Positions 17,897 to 26,960 of a stretch of 64,000 nt of DNA are shown here, piece after piece. The stretch is from Aliishimia sp965656085 (GTDB taxonomy: Bacteria > Pseudomonadota > Alphaproteobacteria > Rhodobacterales > Rhodobacteraceae), in the NCBI GenBank assembly GCA_965656085.1, contig CBFHJA010000006.1, forward strand, positions 60,692-124,691. Direction: 5' to 3'. The notes under the pieces were generated by a model. The model saw only the letters and a program-made list of their open reading frames with translations, was not told where the DNA came from and made no database searches. Position 1 is the first letter of the stretch. Every line of letters starts with the position of its first letter. Both the position numbers and the translations under genes were made by a program.

Positions 17897-17926
17897 ATGA
17901 AGCCGCGAATCCCGGGTGGCTGTCAA
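17897..17926 (-). promoter_or_regulatory. Possible hpf promoter (-35 TTGACA)
   Basis: On the minus strand a perfect TTGACA lies at 17926-17921 in the 230-bp lptB-hpf space, but the -10 at 17-18 bp (GCTTCA / CTTCAT) is poor, so it may use an alternative sigma factor. No other strong candidate was seen in this gap. Confidence 0.3.
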
Positions 17927-17959
17927 CGACTTAAATCAAACAACCTTTGCGCGATCCGC

Positions 17960-18718
17960 CTAGCCGATGCGGAAATTGTCACCAAGATACACCCGGCGCA
18001 CATTCTCGTTCTGCACCACGTCATCTGGGGTGCCGGACATCAGCACCATGCCATCATGCAGGATATAGGCCCGGTCCACGATCCCAAGCGTTTCGCGCAC
18101 ATTGTGGTCGGTGATCAGCACGCCGATGCCGCGATTCTTGAGGTCCGCGACGAGGTGGCGGATATCGCCCACCGAGATCGGATCAACCCCGGCGAAAGGC
18201 TCGTCGAGCAGCAGGTATTTGGGTTTCGCCGCAAGGCAGCGCGCGATCTCCACCCGCCGCCGCTCCCCGCCCGACAGCGCGAGCGCAGGCGCGCGGCGCA
18301 AGTGTTCGATCGAGAACTCGGACAGCAATTCTTCGAGCCTCTCGCGCCGCTTGTGACGGTCGCGCTCGGAGATATCGAGGATCGCGGAGATATTGTCCTC
18401 CACGCTCAGGCCGCGGAAAATGCTGTTTTCCTGCGGCAAGTAGCCAATGCCAAGCTGGGCGCGGCGATACATCGGCAAGGTCGTGACATCGGTGCCGTCC
18501 ACCGTGACCTTCCCGCCCTCCGGCATGACCAGCCCGGCAATGGCGTAGAACGTCGTCGTCTTGCCCGACCCGTTCGGGCCGAGCAGCGCAATCACCTCGC
18601 CCCGGTCCAGTGTCATCGACACATCCCGGATCACCACCTTCTTGCGGTACGACTTGCGCAGATGCTCGATGCGCAGCCCATGGGTGCCATCGGTTATGGA
18701 CAGATCCGCGCGGGCCAC
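17960..18718 (-). CDS. lptB: LPS export ABC transporter ATP-binding protein
   Basis: A 252-aa ATPase that powers LPS extraction from the inner membrane by LptFG. Walker A GPNGSGKTTTFYAIAGL, Q-loop YLPQENSIFRGLSVEDNI, signature LSGGERRRVEIAR, Walker B KYLLLDEPFAGVDPIS and switch His in LITDHNVRETL are all intact. Family length is normal. It lies 3 bp downstream of lptA on the same strand. Confidence 0.96.
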   Translation of the reverse strand: MARADLSITDGTHGLRIEHLRKSYRKKVVIRDVSMTLDRGEVIALLGPNGSGKTTTFYAIAGLVMPEGGKVTVDGTDVTTLPMYRRAQLGIGYLPQENSIFRGLSVEDNISAILDISERDRHKRRERLEELLSEFSIEHLRRAPALALSGGERRRVEIARCLAAKPKYLLLDEPFAGVDPISVGDIRHLVADLKNRGIGVLITDHNVRETLGIVDRAYILHDGMVLMSGTPDDVVQNENVRRVYLGDNFRIG

Positions 18719-18721
18719 GGC

Positions 18722-19222
18722 TCACGGGTTCCCGGATTGAAAGACGGTCTTCACGCGGCCCCGCATCTGTGCGGTGCCATCCTGCAGGTTCACGCGCATC
18801 GTGTCGGAGGTCAGGGCATTGTTGCCTTGTGTCAGAAGCACATCGCCAGACATCAGGATCAGGCCGGTGTCGATATCGTAGTCGGCGCGTTCGGACTCGG
18901 CCGCATCCGGGCCGCTCACCAGCGTGACACCTCCGGTGGCCTCCAGCCGTTGGATCCCGGTTTGATCCTCCTTGTAGATCACCAGAACGCGCGGCGCCGC
19001 CAGCCGCATATCTCCCTGTCCGATCAGCACATTGCCGGTAAAGAGCGCCGTTCCGGTATCCTGATCCACCGCCAGTTCGTCCGCGGTGACCTCCACCGGA
19101 GCGTCCGGGTCCTGGCGGATCGTGCCGAACGCCACGGAGGTCTGCGCCCATGCCGGCAGGCTTGCCGTGGCAAGGGCGGCGGCGACAAGGCCGGACCGGA
19201 TCAGGTTGCGCAGCATGGTCAT
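18722..19222 (-). CDS. lptA: Lipopolysaccharide transport periplasmic protein LptA
   Basis: A 166-aa periplasmic bridge protein of the Lpt machine. An N-terminal signal peptide (MTMLRNLIRSGLVAAALATA, cleaved near AWA-QT) precedes an OstA-like beta-jellyroll: VEVTADELAVDQDTGTALFT, GNVLIGQGDMRLAAPRV. The start is set at the ATG at 19222, which overlaps the lptC stop as TGATG; a GTG one codon earlier is also possible. It sits between lptC and lptB as expected. Confidence 0.9.
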   Translation of the reverse strand: MTMLRNLIRSGLVAAALATASLPAWAQTSVAFGTIRQDPDAPVEVTADELAVDQDTGTALFTGNVLIGQGDMRLAAPRVLVIYKEDQTGIQRLEATGGVTLVSGPDAAESERADYDIDTGLILMSGDVLLTQGNNALTSDTMRVNLQDGTAQMRGRVKTVFQSGNP

Positions 19223-19821
19223 CACTTTGACAGTTTGGGATCGTATATCAGCTTCACCCCTCCTGTGAAAAGCAGTTGTGCACCGCCGGTCCCGACATCG
19301 CGCGTAATACGCATGGCGCCTGCGGTCAGAGTCCCGGCCGGGCCGGTCGCCAACACCTCGCCGGGTGCCGTCACGTCGAGCGTGGACAGACCCGTGATCA
19401 GGTGGTCGGTGCGCATCCGGTAGCCTGTGGAGCTCTCGACCAGCACGTTCCCGGACAGGTCCGCCATGCTCTCGGTCATGCGGAACACGCCCCGGTCCGC
19501 CACCAGCACCACCTCGCTGCCTCCGATCAACTCGATCCGGCCCGACAGGCTTTCGGCCTGATTGCGTTCGCCCGCAGCTTGAGTGATCTGCGTCGCCCGC
19601 ATGGTGATCAGGTCGCCGTCTTCCGTCGCGCTGGTGTAGAGCGGGGCAGTCACCTGTTGGCTGGTGATTCGTTCGGTGATCTCGCCTTCCGCGAAGGGGA
19701 TCGAGCTGCCCGGCTCGATCCGGTCCGAGACCAGAAACAGCGTCGACAGCAGGCCGAGCGCGATCAGCGGCAGCACGACCTTGAGAAAACCGACCATGCG
19801 GGAATAAGGATCGCCCGCCAT
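19222..19821 (-). CDS. lptC: LPS export ABC transporter periplasmic protein LptC
   Basis: A 199-aa protein with a single N-terminal membrane anchor (about residues 11-31: GFLKVVLPLIALGLLSTLFL) and a periplasmic OstA-like beta-fold that passes LPS from LptBFG to LptA. Sequence conservation in this family is low, and assignment rests on anchor plus fold pattern (GRIELIGGSEVVLVADRGVF) and the position between kdsD and lptA. Confidence 0.88.
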   Translation of the reverse strand: MAGDPYSRMVGFLKVVLPLIALGLLSTLFLVSDRIEPGSSIPFAEGEITERITSQQVTAPLYTSATEDGDLITMRATQITQAAGERNQAESLSGRIELIGGSEVVLVADRGVFRMTESMADLSGNVLVESSTGYRMRTDHLITGLSTLDVTAPGEVLATGPAGTLTAGAMRITRDVGTGGAQLLFTGGVKLIYDPKLSK

Positions 19822-19827
19822 GACAGC

Positions 19828-20778
19828 CTAGCCCAGTCCGACGCGCAGGCAGTCATGGATATGCAAGAGCCCAAGGGGGGTCGCCCCGTCGGTGACGAAA
19901 AGGCAGGTGATCTTGCGCCCGTTCATGATCTTCACCGCCTCCTCGGCCAGCGCATCTGCGGTGATCGTCGTGGGGTTCTCGGTCATCACATCCCGCGCCG
20001 TCAGATCCAGCAGGCCCTGCATGTGGCGGCGCAAGTCGCCATCGGTGATGATCCCTGCCAGATCGCCCGAGGGTGTGGTGACGCCGACCACGCCAAAGCC
20101 CTTTTGGCTGATCTCGATCAGCGCCTCGGACATGGCCGTGTCCTGCGGCACCAGCGGCAGCGCCGCGCCCTTGTGCATCAGATCGCCCACGCGGCTCAGT
20201 TGCGCGCCAAGCTTGCCGCCCGGGTGGAACTCGCGGAAATTTTCGGGCGTGAAGCGGCGGTGCTCCATCAGCGCGACCGCGAGCGCGTCGCCAAGCGCGA
20301 GGGTCATGGTGGTCGAGGAGGTCGGCACGACGCCGGTGCCGCAGGCCTCCTCGGCGCGCGGCAGGATCAGGCCCACATCCGCCTGCCGGATCAACGTGCT
20401 GTCCTCGCGGGAGGCCACGCCGATCATCGGGATGCCAAAGCGGCGCGAATAGGAGATCACGTCGGCCAGTTCGGGGGTCTCGCCCGAGTTGGACAGAACA
20501 AGGATCACATCGCCCTGCGCCATCATGCCCAGATCGCCATGCGAGGCCTCGGCGGGGTGCACGAAATGCGCCGGGGCTCCGGTCGAGGCCAGCGTCGCGG
20601 CGATCTTGCGGCCGATATGGCCCGATTTGCCCATGCCCGTGACGATCACCCGCCCGGTCGCGTTCAAAAGCAACGTCACGGCCTGTTCGAAGCGCATATC
20701 GAGGGCGCGTTCGAGTTGGCTCAGGGCCTCCGCCTCGATGCGGATCACCCGCCGCGCGGTGTCGAGAAAATCGCTCAT
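19828..20778 (-). CDS. kdsD: Arabinose-5-phosphate isomerase, KpsF/GutQ family
   Basis: A 316-aa isomerase that converts ribulose-5-phosphate to arabinose-5-phosphate, the first committed step to Kdo. An SIS sugar-isomerase domain (about 25-170: VIVTGMGKSGHIGRKIAATL, AEASHGDLGMM, LVLSNSGETPEL) is followed by a pair of CBS domains (about 200-316: MSEALIEISQKGFGVVGV, LAGIITDGDLRRHMQ). The start overlaps the rnd stop (ATGA). It supplies the same pathway as kdsB at 8341. Confidence 0.94.
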   Translation of the reverse strand: MSDFLDTARRVIRIEAEALSQLERALDMRFEQAVTLLLNATGRVIVTGMGKSGHIGRKIAATLASTGAPAHFVHPAEASHGDLGMMAQGDVILVLSNSGETPELADVISYSRRFGIPMIGVASREDSTLIRQADVGLILPRAEEACGTGVVPTSSTTMTLALGDALAVALMEHRRFTPENFREFHPGGKLGAQLSRVGDLMHKGAALPLVPQDTAMSEALIEISQKGFGVVGVTTPSGDLAGIITDGDLRRHMQGLLDLTARDVMTENPTTITADALAEEAVKIMNGRKITCLFVTDGATPLGLLHIHDCLRVGLG

Positions 20779-21389
20779 GAATGGGCGAAGATGTCGGTCT
20801 CGGGCCAGCCCGCCAGATCGAGCTTCGCGCGCATCGGCAGGAAGTCGAAACAGGCCTGTGCCATCTCGCTCCGTCCTTCGCGCGCCAGCATCGCGTCGAG
20901 CGCCTCGCGCAACTGGTGCAGGTAGAGCACGTCCGAGGCCGCGTAGTCCTGCTGCGCCGTGGTGAGCGCCGCGCTGCCCCAATCGCTCGATTGCTGCTGT
21001 TTGGAGATGTCGATGCCAAGGAGTTCCTGAAGCAGGTTCTTCAGCCCATGCCGGTCGGTATAGGTGCGCACCAGACGGCTGGCGATCTTGGTGCAATAGA
21101 CTGGAGCGGTCAGAGCGCCGAAGGCGTGGTACATCGCTGCGATGTCGAAGCGCCCGAAATGGAAGAGCTTCAGCACATCGGGATTTTCCAGAAGTGCGCA
21201 GAGGTTCGGGGCCTCGGTCTGGCCCTTGGCGACCTGCACCAAATGCGCGTGGCCATCGCCGCCGGAGAGTTGCACAACGCACAGCCGGTCGCGATGCGGG
21301 TTCAGGCCCATGGTTTCGCAGTCGATCGCCACGATGGGGCCAAGATCGAGCCCATCGGGCAGATCGTTATGATAGAGGTGGTTTGTCAT
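20775..21389 (-). CDS. Ribonuclease D-like 3'-5' exonuclease
   Basis: A 204-aa DEDDy exonuclease. Acidic metal residues lie in AIDCETMGL (motif I), KLFHFGRFDIAAMYHAFG (motif II) and QQDYAASDVLYLHQL (motif III with Tyr). It lacks the C-terminal HRDC domains of full-length RNase D, as is usual for the short form beside kdsD. It likely trims RNA 3' ends. First gene of the kdsD-lpt set, with no gene immediately upstream on its strand except paaX (41-bp gap). Confidence 0.88.
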   Translation of the reverse strand: MTNHLYHNDLPDGLDLGPIVAIDCETMGLNPHRDRLCVVQLSGGDGHAHLVQVAKGQTEAPNLCALLENPDVLKLFHFGRFDIAAMYHAFGALTAPVYCTKIASRLVRTYTDRHGLKNLLQELLGIDISKQQQSSDWGSAALTTAQQDYAASDVLYLHQLREALDAMLAREGRSEMAQACFDFLPMRAKLDLAGWPETDIFAHS

Positions 21390-21429
21390 GTCCGCCCGTA
21401 TAGCGCCCGTCCGGCGCGGGGGGAAGGCG

Positions 21430-22236
21430 TTACGATGCCGTGCGCCGGGCTTCGCCGGAGAGGGCGGTCAGGGCGGGGCGGGGCAACGCGTCCAGCAGGT
21501 CGCAGACCAGATCGCGGCACTGGTGCCCGGGCCAGTCCGCGCCCAGTAGCGCGGGCGGCAGGTAGGGGTGGCGCAGCACCAGACGGCGCCAGTGATGCAC
21601 GATCAGGCAGCGCAGCAAGGCGGTTTCGGTCAGGTTCATCCCGTTATGCATGGTGCGCCCAAGCTTTGCGCGGGTCTGCTGCAAGGCGGCCAACAAGGTC
21701 TCGAACTCGGCGGTCAGGTCTGCGGGCACCAAATCGGACGCCGCCCAGTCCGGAACCTGCGTGCCCTCGGCCAGAAGCACGCCCGGCGGCGCAGGCACCG
21801 CGTCGTGGGCGACCAGAACGCGGGAGGTGATCGGGGCGAAGCCGGTTTTGCTCAGCGCGTTGCGCAAATCGGTCTCGGCCTGCGGGATCACCGCCATCTG
21901 CCAGCCCTGCGGCATGTCTGCGGTGCGGGTATAGATCAGCGGCGCGGCCTCGTTGCGCTGTCGCAGCGCGCTTGGCGTCAGGGAATGGTGCGCGGTGCGG
22001 CCTGACTTCTCCGAGGCGATCCAGCCATCATTGCGCAGCCTGTGCAGCGCGACGCGCACCGCCTCGGGCTTGATCTGCATCCCGTCGGTGAGGCGTGTGA
22101 GCAAGGGCCCGTCGATCTGGTCGCCGGGGGCATGGGCCAGATCGCCGAAGATCGACACCAGCATCGACCAGATGCGGGGGACTTCGAGGGAAATCAGGGC
22201 GTGGGTGGCCGAAGATGTATCAGCGGACGAAGGCAT
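21430..22236 (-). CDS. paaX: PaaX family phenylacetate-responsive repressor
   Basis: A 268-aa regulator. An N-terminal winged helix (about 35-95: MQIKPEAVRVALHRLRNDGW, SGRTAHHSLTPSALRQR) and the PaaX central and C-terminal regions (TSRVLVAHDAVPAPPG, LIVHHWRRLVLRHPYLPPAL, LGADWPGHQCRDL) are clear. PaaX repressors are released by phenylacetyl-CoA. It is last gene of the paa operon and overlaps paaZ by 17 bp, so it is probably autoregulated through the promoter before paaJ. Confidence 0.93.
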   Translation of the reverse strand: MPSSADTSSATHALISLEVPRIWSMLVSIFGDLAHAPGDQIDGPLLTRLTDGMQIKPEAVRVALHRLRNDGWIASEKSGRTAHHSLTPSALRQRNEAAPLIYTRTADMPQGWQMAVIPQAETDLRNALSKTGFAPITSRVLVAHDAVPAPPGVLLAEGTQVPDWAASDLVPADLTAEFETLLAALQQTRAKLGRTMHNGMNLTETALLRCLIVHHWRRLVLRHPYLPPALLGADWPGHQCRDLVCDLLDALPRPALTALSGEARRTAS

Positions 22237-24250
22237 TCATGGTGAGCAAGTCATATTCCGCGACGCGCTCGTTCTCCTGATTGAGCAAAGTGACATGCCA
22301 GCGTACTTCGCCATATTCTGCATTGCGAGGGGTTTTGGCCTTCACGGTCAACTCCACGCGGATGCTGTCGCCGGCCTGCACGGGTTTCATGAAGCGCAGG
22401 TTGTCGAGACCTGTATTGGCCAGCACCGGGCCGGGATCGGGTTGCACGAACAGGCCCGCAGCAAAGCTCAGGAGCAGGTAGCCATGCGCGACGCGGCCCG
22501 GGAAGAAGGGGTTCGCAGCGGCGGCCTGCTCGTCCATGTGGGCGTAGAAGGTGTCGCCGGTGAAATGGGCGAAATGCTCGATATCGTCCATGGTGATCGT
22601 CCGCGCGTCCGTGTGCAGCCTGTCGCCCGGTGCGATCTCGTGAAAGGTGCGGGTGAAGGGATGCGCCTCTGAGACCTTGGTCGCCGCGCCCGGGACGTAG
22701 GTTCCGGTGAGGCGGGCCAGCATGTCGGGGCTTCCTTGAACGGCGGTGCGCTGCATGTAGTGCAGCACGCCCCGGACACCGCCCTGTTCCTCGCCGCCCC
22801 CCGCACGGCCCGGCCCGCCATGCACCAGATGCGGCAGCGGCGCGCCGTGGCCGGTGGCCTCGGCCATGGCGGTGCGGTCGTTGATATAGAGGCGGCCATG
22901 ATACGGCGCGATCCCGAGCACCGCTTCGCGGGCGACGTCCGGGTCATGGGTGATCAGCGAGGCGACCAGCGCGCCTTGCCCGCGATTGGCCAGCGTGATG
23001 GCGTGGGCCACGTCGCGGTAGCCCATGACCGTCGAGACCGGGCCGAAGGCTTCGGTGTCATGCACGCGGGACGCGGCATCGGGATCCGGGCAGTGAAACA
23101 GCATCGGCGGGACGAACGCGCCCGCATCGGGTGTGGCGTGGTCCTGACCGTAGATCTGCTCGGCCTCAGAGCCAATCTGGGCGGCTTTGTCCAGCACATC
23201 GGCTTTCTGGGATTTCGACACTAAAGCACCCATTAGGGTCTGTTTTTCGCGCGGATCGCCGACAGTGATCTCGGCCAGCCGGGTCTTGAGGCCGTCCAGC
23301 ACGGCAGAGGTCAGCGCCTCGGGCACGAGGATGCGGCGGATCGCAGTGCATTTCTGGCCTGCCTTGGCGGTCATCTCGCGCTGCACTTCGGTCAGGAACA
23401 GGTCGAATTCCGGCGTGCCGGGCACCGCATCCGGGCCGAGGACCGACGCGTTCAGGCTGTCTTGCTCGGCGGTGAAGCGGATGGAGTTCCGTATCAGGTT
23501 CGGATGGGCGCGCAGCTTGCCCCCGGTCAGGGCCGAGCCGGTGAAGGTGACGACATCCTGCGGTCCGAGATGGTCCATCATGTCGCCAATGCCGCCGCTC
23601 ACGAGTTGCAGCGCGCCATCGGGGATCAACCCGCTCTCGATAATCAGGCGCACGCAGGCTTCCGTAACATAGCAGGTCGCGGTCGCCGGTTTGACAATGG
23701 CGGGCATCCCGGCGAGCCACGTGGGGCCGAGCTTTTCGAGCATCCCCCAGACCGGGAAGTTGAACGCGTTGATATGGAGCGCGGTGCCGAGGAGCGGCGT
23801 GCAGATATGCTGGCCGAGGAACTGACCGTCGCGGCTAAGTTGCTCGGCGGGCCCGTCGGTATAGACCGTGCTGTCGGGCATCTCGCGGCGGCCTTTCGAG
23901 GCATAGACCAGCATCGCACCGATCCCGCCGTCGATGTCGATCTTGTGGTCGGAGAGCGTCGCGCCCGTCTGATAGCTCAGATCGTAGAGCGCCTGACGAT
24001 GCTCGCGCAGATGCAGGGCGACGGCCTTGAGCATCTTCGCGCGGTCGTGGAAGGTCATCTTGCGGAGCGCCGCACCGCCCACTTGCGCGCCCCAGCCGAG
24101 CATGTCGGCGAAGGGCAGGGCGTCATTGCCGGCCTCGCAGATCACGTCGCCGGTGATCGCGCTTTCGATGGGCCGCGCGCCGGGGCCCGGGGTGAACCAT
24201 TGCCCTGTGGCATAGCTTTCAATGCCGCGAATGGCGGTTGGACTGGTCAT
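22220..24250 (-). CDS. paaZ: Bifunctional oxepin-CoA hydrolase / 3-oxo-5,6-dehydrosuberyl-CoA semialdehyde dehydrogenase
   Basis: A 676-aa fusion enzyme of phenylacetate catabolism. The N-terminal aldehyde dehydrogenase (about 1-520) has INAFNFPVWGMLEKLGPTWL, VTFTGSAL, RFTAEQDSLN and the catalytic Cys in TAKAGQKCTAIRR. The C-terminal MaoC-type hydratase (about 535-676: FHEIAPGDRLHTDARTITMD, THFTGD-like AHFTGDTFYAHMDEQAA) opens the oxepin ring. The ATG at 24250 has GGGGGAG 3 nt upstream. A TTAGGGTCTGTTTTT motif interrupts the usual codon bias near 23240. Confidence 0.95.
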   Translation of the reverse strand: MTSPTAIRGIESYATGQWFTPGPGARPIESAITGDVICEAGNDALPFADMLGWGAQVGGAALRKMTFHDRAKMLKAVALHLREHRQALYDLSYQTGATLSDHKIDIDGGIGAMLVYASKGRREMPDSTVYTDGPAEQLSRDGQFLGQHICTPLLGTALHINAFNFPVWGMLEKLGPTWLAGMPAIVKPATATCYVTEACVRLIIESGLIPDGALQLVSGGIGDMMDHLGPQDVVTFTGSALTGGKLRAHPNLIRNSIRFTAEQDSLNASVLGPDAVPGTPEFDLFLTEVQREMTAKAGQKCTAIRRILVPEALTSAVLDGLKTRLAEITVGDPREKQTLMGALVSKSQKADVLDKAAQIGSEAEQIYGQDHATPDAGAFVPPMLFHCPDPDAASRVHDTEAFGPVSTVMGYRDVAHAITLANRGQGALVASLITHDPDVAREAVLGIAPYHGRLYINDRTAMAEATGHGAPLPHLVHGGPGRAGGGEEQGGVRGVLHYMQRTAVQGSPDMLARLTGTYVPGAATKVSEAHPFTRTFHEIAPGDRLHTDARTITMDDIEHFAHFTGDTFYAHMDEQAAAANPFFPGRVAHGYLLLSFAAGLFVQPDPGPVLANTGLDNLRFMKPVQAGDSIRVELTVKAKTPRNAEYGEVRWHVTLLNQENERVAEYDLLTMNAFVR

Positions 24251-24282
24251 GGCTCCCCCTTTTGGCCCTTTATAGAGCCTTA

Positions 24283-25350
24283 TCAGTGTTGGTCGTAGTC
24301 GAGCACGAGTTTGTCCGACAGCGCGTAGCACTGGCAGGTCAGCACGAAGCCCGCGCGCACTTCGTAATCTTCAAGTGCGTGGTTGGTGATCATCTCCGCC
24401 TCGCCTTCCAGAACCTTCGCCTTGCAGGTCGAACACACCCCGGCGCGGCAGGCGAACGGGACATCGAGATCGTTGTCGAGGCCGCCTTGCAGCACCGGCT
24501 GATCCTTGGGCAGCACGAACTGGTGCGCGGTGCCGTCGATGATCACAGTGGTGTCGGTGCCGGGCTGGCCCTTTGCGGCCTCGGCGCGTTTGGCCTGTGC
24601 GAGACGCCCCTGCTGCGAGGCCCCGAACAGCTCGAATTTGATCTGATCCTCGGAGAGGCCGTGCTCTTTCAGCGCGCCCGCGATGGCGAGCATCATCGGT
24701 TCGGGGCCGCAGATGAAAGCAGTGTCTACATTGGCGATATCGACCCAATGCTTGAACAGCGCCGTGCATTTCTCGGCATCGACGCGGCCGGAGAACAGGT
24801 CGATATCCTGATCGCCGGATTCCAGCACATGCAGGATTGTCAAGCGGCCCATGTGGCGGTTCTTGAGGTCTTCGAGTTCCTCGCGGAACATGATCGTGTT
24901 GGGCGCGCGGTTGGCATAGACAAGCGTAAACTGGCTGTCTGGCTCACGGGCCAGAACGGTCTTGAGGATCGACAGGACTGGCGTGATCCCGGACCCGCCT
25001 GCGAAGCCAAGGTAGTGCTTGGCCTTGTCCGGCTCGATCGGTGTGAAGAAATTGCCCATGGGCGGCATCGCTTCGAGCCTGTCGCCCGGGCGCAGGTCGT
25101 CATTGGCGAAGGTCGAGAAGGCCCCGCCATCGACGCGCTTGATCCCGACCTGCAGCACGCCATCGTCGAGCCCGGCGCAGATCGAGTAGTTCCGGCGCAA
25201 CTCGGTGCCGTCGAAATCGTGGCGGAACGTGAGATATTGGCCTTGCGTGAAGGCGAAGGCCTCGGGGGTTTCGGGCTTGAGCGTGACCACGACCGCATCG
25301 CGGATCGTCTTGCGCACATCGGTGACGGTCAGGGGATGAAACTGGCTCAT
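24283..25350 (-). CDS. paaE: 1,2-phenylacetyl-CoA epoxidase reductase subunit PaaE
   Basis: A 355-aa flavo-iron-sulfur reductase that passes NADPH electrons to the PaaA diiron site. FAD-binding strand RRNYSICAGLDDGVLQVGIK, NAD-binding FAGGSGITPVLSILKTVL, and a C-terminal plant-type 2Fe-2S domain with CRAGVCSTCKAKVLEGEAEM plus the fourth Cys near LTCQCYAL. The ATG at 25350 overlaps the paaD stop (ATGA). Confidence 0.95.
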   Translation of the reverse strand: MSQFHPLTVTDVRKTIRDAVVVTLKPETPEAFAFTQGQYLTFRHDFDGTELRRNYSICAGLDDGVLQVGIKRVDGGAFSTFANDDLRPGDRLEAMPPMGNFFTPIEPDKAKHYLGFAGGSGITPVLSILKTVLAREPDSQFTLVYANRAPNTIMFREELEDLKNRHMGRLTILHVLESGDQDIDLFSGRVDAEKCTALFKHWVDIANVDTAFICGPEPMMLAIAGALKEHGLSEDQIKFELFGASQQGRLAQAKRAEAAKGQPGTDTTVIIDGTAHQFVLPKDQPVLQGGLDNDLDVPFACRAGVCSTCKAKVLEGEAEMITNHALEDYEVRAGFVLTCQCYALSDKLVLDYDQH

Positions 25351-25898
25351 ATGCACTTGAAGTAGTCAAAGGGTTCCAGACAATCCGCGCAGCGCCATTG
25401 CGCTTTGCACGGGGTCGAGCCGAACTGGCTGACCTTTTGCACGTTGGCGCTTTTGCACAAGGGGCATTGTGCGGGGCCGCCAGCGGGCTGCGGGGGGGCG
25501 ATGCCATAGGCTTCGAGCTTGGCGCGGCCCTCGGCGGAGATCCAGTCGGTGGTCCAAGGGGGGGAGATCTGCTGTTTTAGCCGAACATCCGCAATGCCTC
25601 GCTCGCGCAGGGCAGCTTCGATGGAGAAGTTGATCACGGCCGTGGCCGGGCAGCCGGAATAGGTGGGGGTCACGGTCACTTCGAGCGTGTCCTCTTGCCA
25701 GTGGAGGCCCTGAATCACGCCCAGATCAATGAGGGAGATTGCAGGGATTTCCGGGTCGGGCACCTGCGCCAGCCAGTCCATGATCTGCGCATCCGATGGC
25801 CGCCCGGTTTCGGCCTGAGCCGGGACCTCGCCGGACCCCGCGCCATGGCCAAACGTCCCCGGAACGGGCGCCGGGGCGGGTTTGTCCGTCTTCACCAT
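25347..25898 (-). CDS. paaD: 1,2-phenylacetyl-CoA epoxidase assembly protein PaaD
   Basis: A 183-aa protein with a MIP18/DUF59 domain (about 35-120: VPDPEIPAISLIDLGVIQGL, PTYSGCPATAVINF) and a C-terminal zinc-ribbon-like pair of CxxC motifs (CPLCKSAN and CADC). PaaD is thought to mature the Fe-S or diiron cofactor of the PaaABCE complex. The Pro/Ala-rich N-terminal 35 residues look disordered. It overlaps both neighbours. Confidence 0.93.
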   Translation of the reverse strand: MVKTDKPAPAPVPGTFGHGAGSGEVPAQAETGRPSDAQIMDWLAQVPDPEIPAISLIDLGVIQGLHWQEDTLEVTVTPTYSGCPATAVINFSIEAALRERGIADVRLKQQISPPWTTDWISAEGRAKLEAYGIAPPQPAGGPAQCPLCKSANVQKVSQFGSTPCKAQWRCADCLEPFDYFKCI

Positions 25899-26674
25899 GT
25901 CGCCCCCGGATAGGCGCGTTGGAGAAACTGCATGTTGGACAGAATGTGCCCCAAATGCTCGCTGTGCCGCTGCCCGGTGCGCCCGCCGAGATGGGCGAAA
26001 TCGCTCTCCGGCACGATCAGGGTCGCCTCCTGAAACACGCTCTGCACCGTTTCGTCAAAGGCCGCGCGGATCGCGTCCGGGTCCGGGGCGATGCCGGGCA
26101 GGGCGATATCGACCTCGTCACGGCTGAACATCTCTCCGACATAGGGCCAAAGCCGGTCCAGCGCCGCCTGCATCCTGTCGCGGCTCTCCTCGGTGCCGTC
26201 GCCAAGCGCGATCACCACGTCCGTGGAGCGCTCAAGGTGATAGGTCACCTCTTTCAGCGACTTGGCGGCGATGGCGGCGATGCGCTCATCGTCGGCCTCG
26301 GTCAGCGCTTTGAGCGTAGGCTTGTGCCACGCGTCGAACAGGAATTGCCGCATCATCGTCGTGCCGAAATCACGATTCGGTTGTTCGACCAGCAACAGGT
26401 TTCGGAAATCCCACGCGTCGCGCAGGAAGGCCAGATCGTCAGCGCTGCGGCCCGCGCCCTCGACCTCGGCGGCATAGCCGAGCCAAAGCTGGGTCTGGCC
26501 GATCAGGTCGAGGGCGACATTGGCGAGCGCGATATCCTCTTCGAGCACCGGGGCATGGCCGCACCATTCGGAGACGCGATGCCCGAGCACCAGCGCGTTG
26601 TCACCAAGGCGCAGGAGAAACTCGATCTTGGGATCCTCGAAGAGCGAGGCATCGGGACGGGGCGCTGTAGCCAT
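25892..26674 (-). CDS. paaC: 1,2-phenylacetyl-CoA epoxidase subunit PaaC
   Basis: A 260-aa structural partner of PaaA with a ferritin-like fold. Features: LLRLGDNALVLGHRVSEWCG, APVLEEDIALANVALDLIGQ, VEQPNRDFGTTMMRQFLFDA, LKEVTYHLERSTDVVIALGD. It stabilises PaaA but lacks a full metal site. The start at 26674 overlaps the paaB stop as TGATG. Confidence 0.95.
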   Translation of the reverse strand: MATAPRPDASLFEDPKIEFLLRLGDNALVLGHRVSEWCGHAPVLEEDIALANVALDLIGQTQLWLGYAAEVEGAGRSADDLAFLRDAWDFRNLLLVEQPNRDFGTTMMRQFLFDAWHKPTLKALTEADDERIAAIAAKSLKEVTYHLERSTDVVIALGDGTEESRDRMQAALDRLWPYVGEMFSRDEVDIALPGIAPDPDAIRAAFDETVQSVFQEATLIVPESDFAHLGGRTGQRHSEHLGHILSNMQFLQRAYPGATW

Positions 26675-26958
26675 CACATCTTTCCCACGTCTTCGGGGAT
26701 GTCGAAAAAGGTCGGGTGGCGGTAGACCTTGCTGTCCGCCGGGTCATAGAGCGCGTCCTTGTCGGACGGATCGGCAGCGGTGATCTGCGCGGATTCCACC
26801 ACCCAAATGCTCAGCCCTTCCTTGCGGCGGGTATAGACGTCGCGCGCGTTCTTGATCGCCATCTCGGCGTCAGGGGCGTGCAAGCTGCCGACATGGCGGT
26901 GCGACATGCCGTGCTGGCCACGGATGAAGACTTCCCAGAGGGGCCATTCATTTGCCAT
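26674..26958 (-). CDS. paaB: 1,2-phenylacetyl-CoA epoxidase subunit PaaB
   Basis: A 94-aa small subunit that bridges PaaAC dimers. EWPLWEVFIRGQHGMSHRHV, GSLHAPDAEMAIKNARDVYT and SIWVVESAQI are family hallmarks. The ATG at 26958 is used because GGGGAG lies 7 nt upstream; a TTG two codons earlier has no room for a ribosome site. Normally paaB follows paaA directly; here a 126-aa gene is inserted between them, ending 2 bp before this start. Confidence 0.95.
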   Translation of the reverse strand: MANEWPLWEVFIRGQHGMSHRHVGSLHAPDAEMAIKNARDVYTRRKEGLSIWVVESAQITAADPSDKDALYDPADSKVYRHPTFFDIPEDVGKM

Positions 26959-26960
26959 TT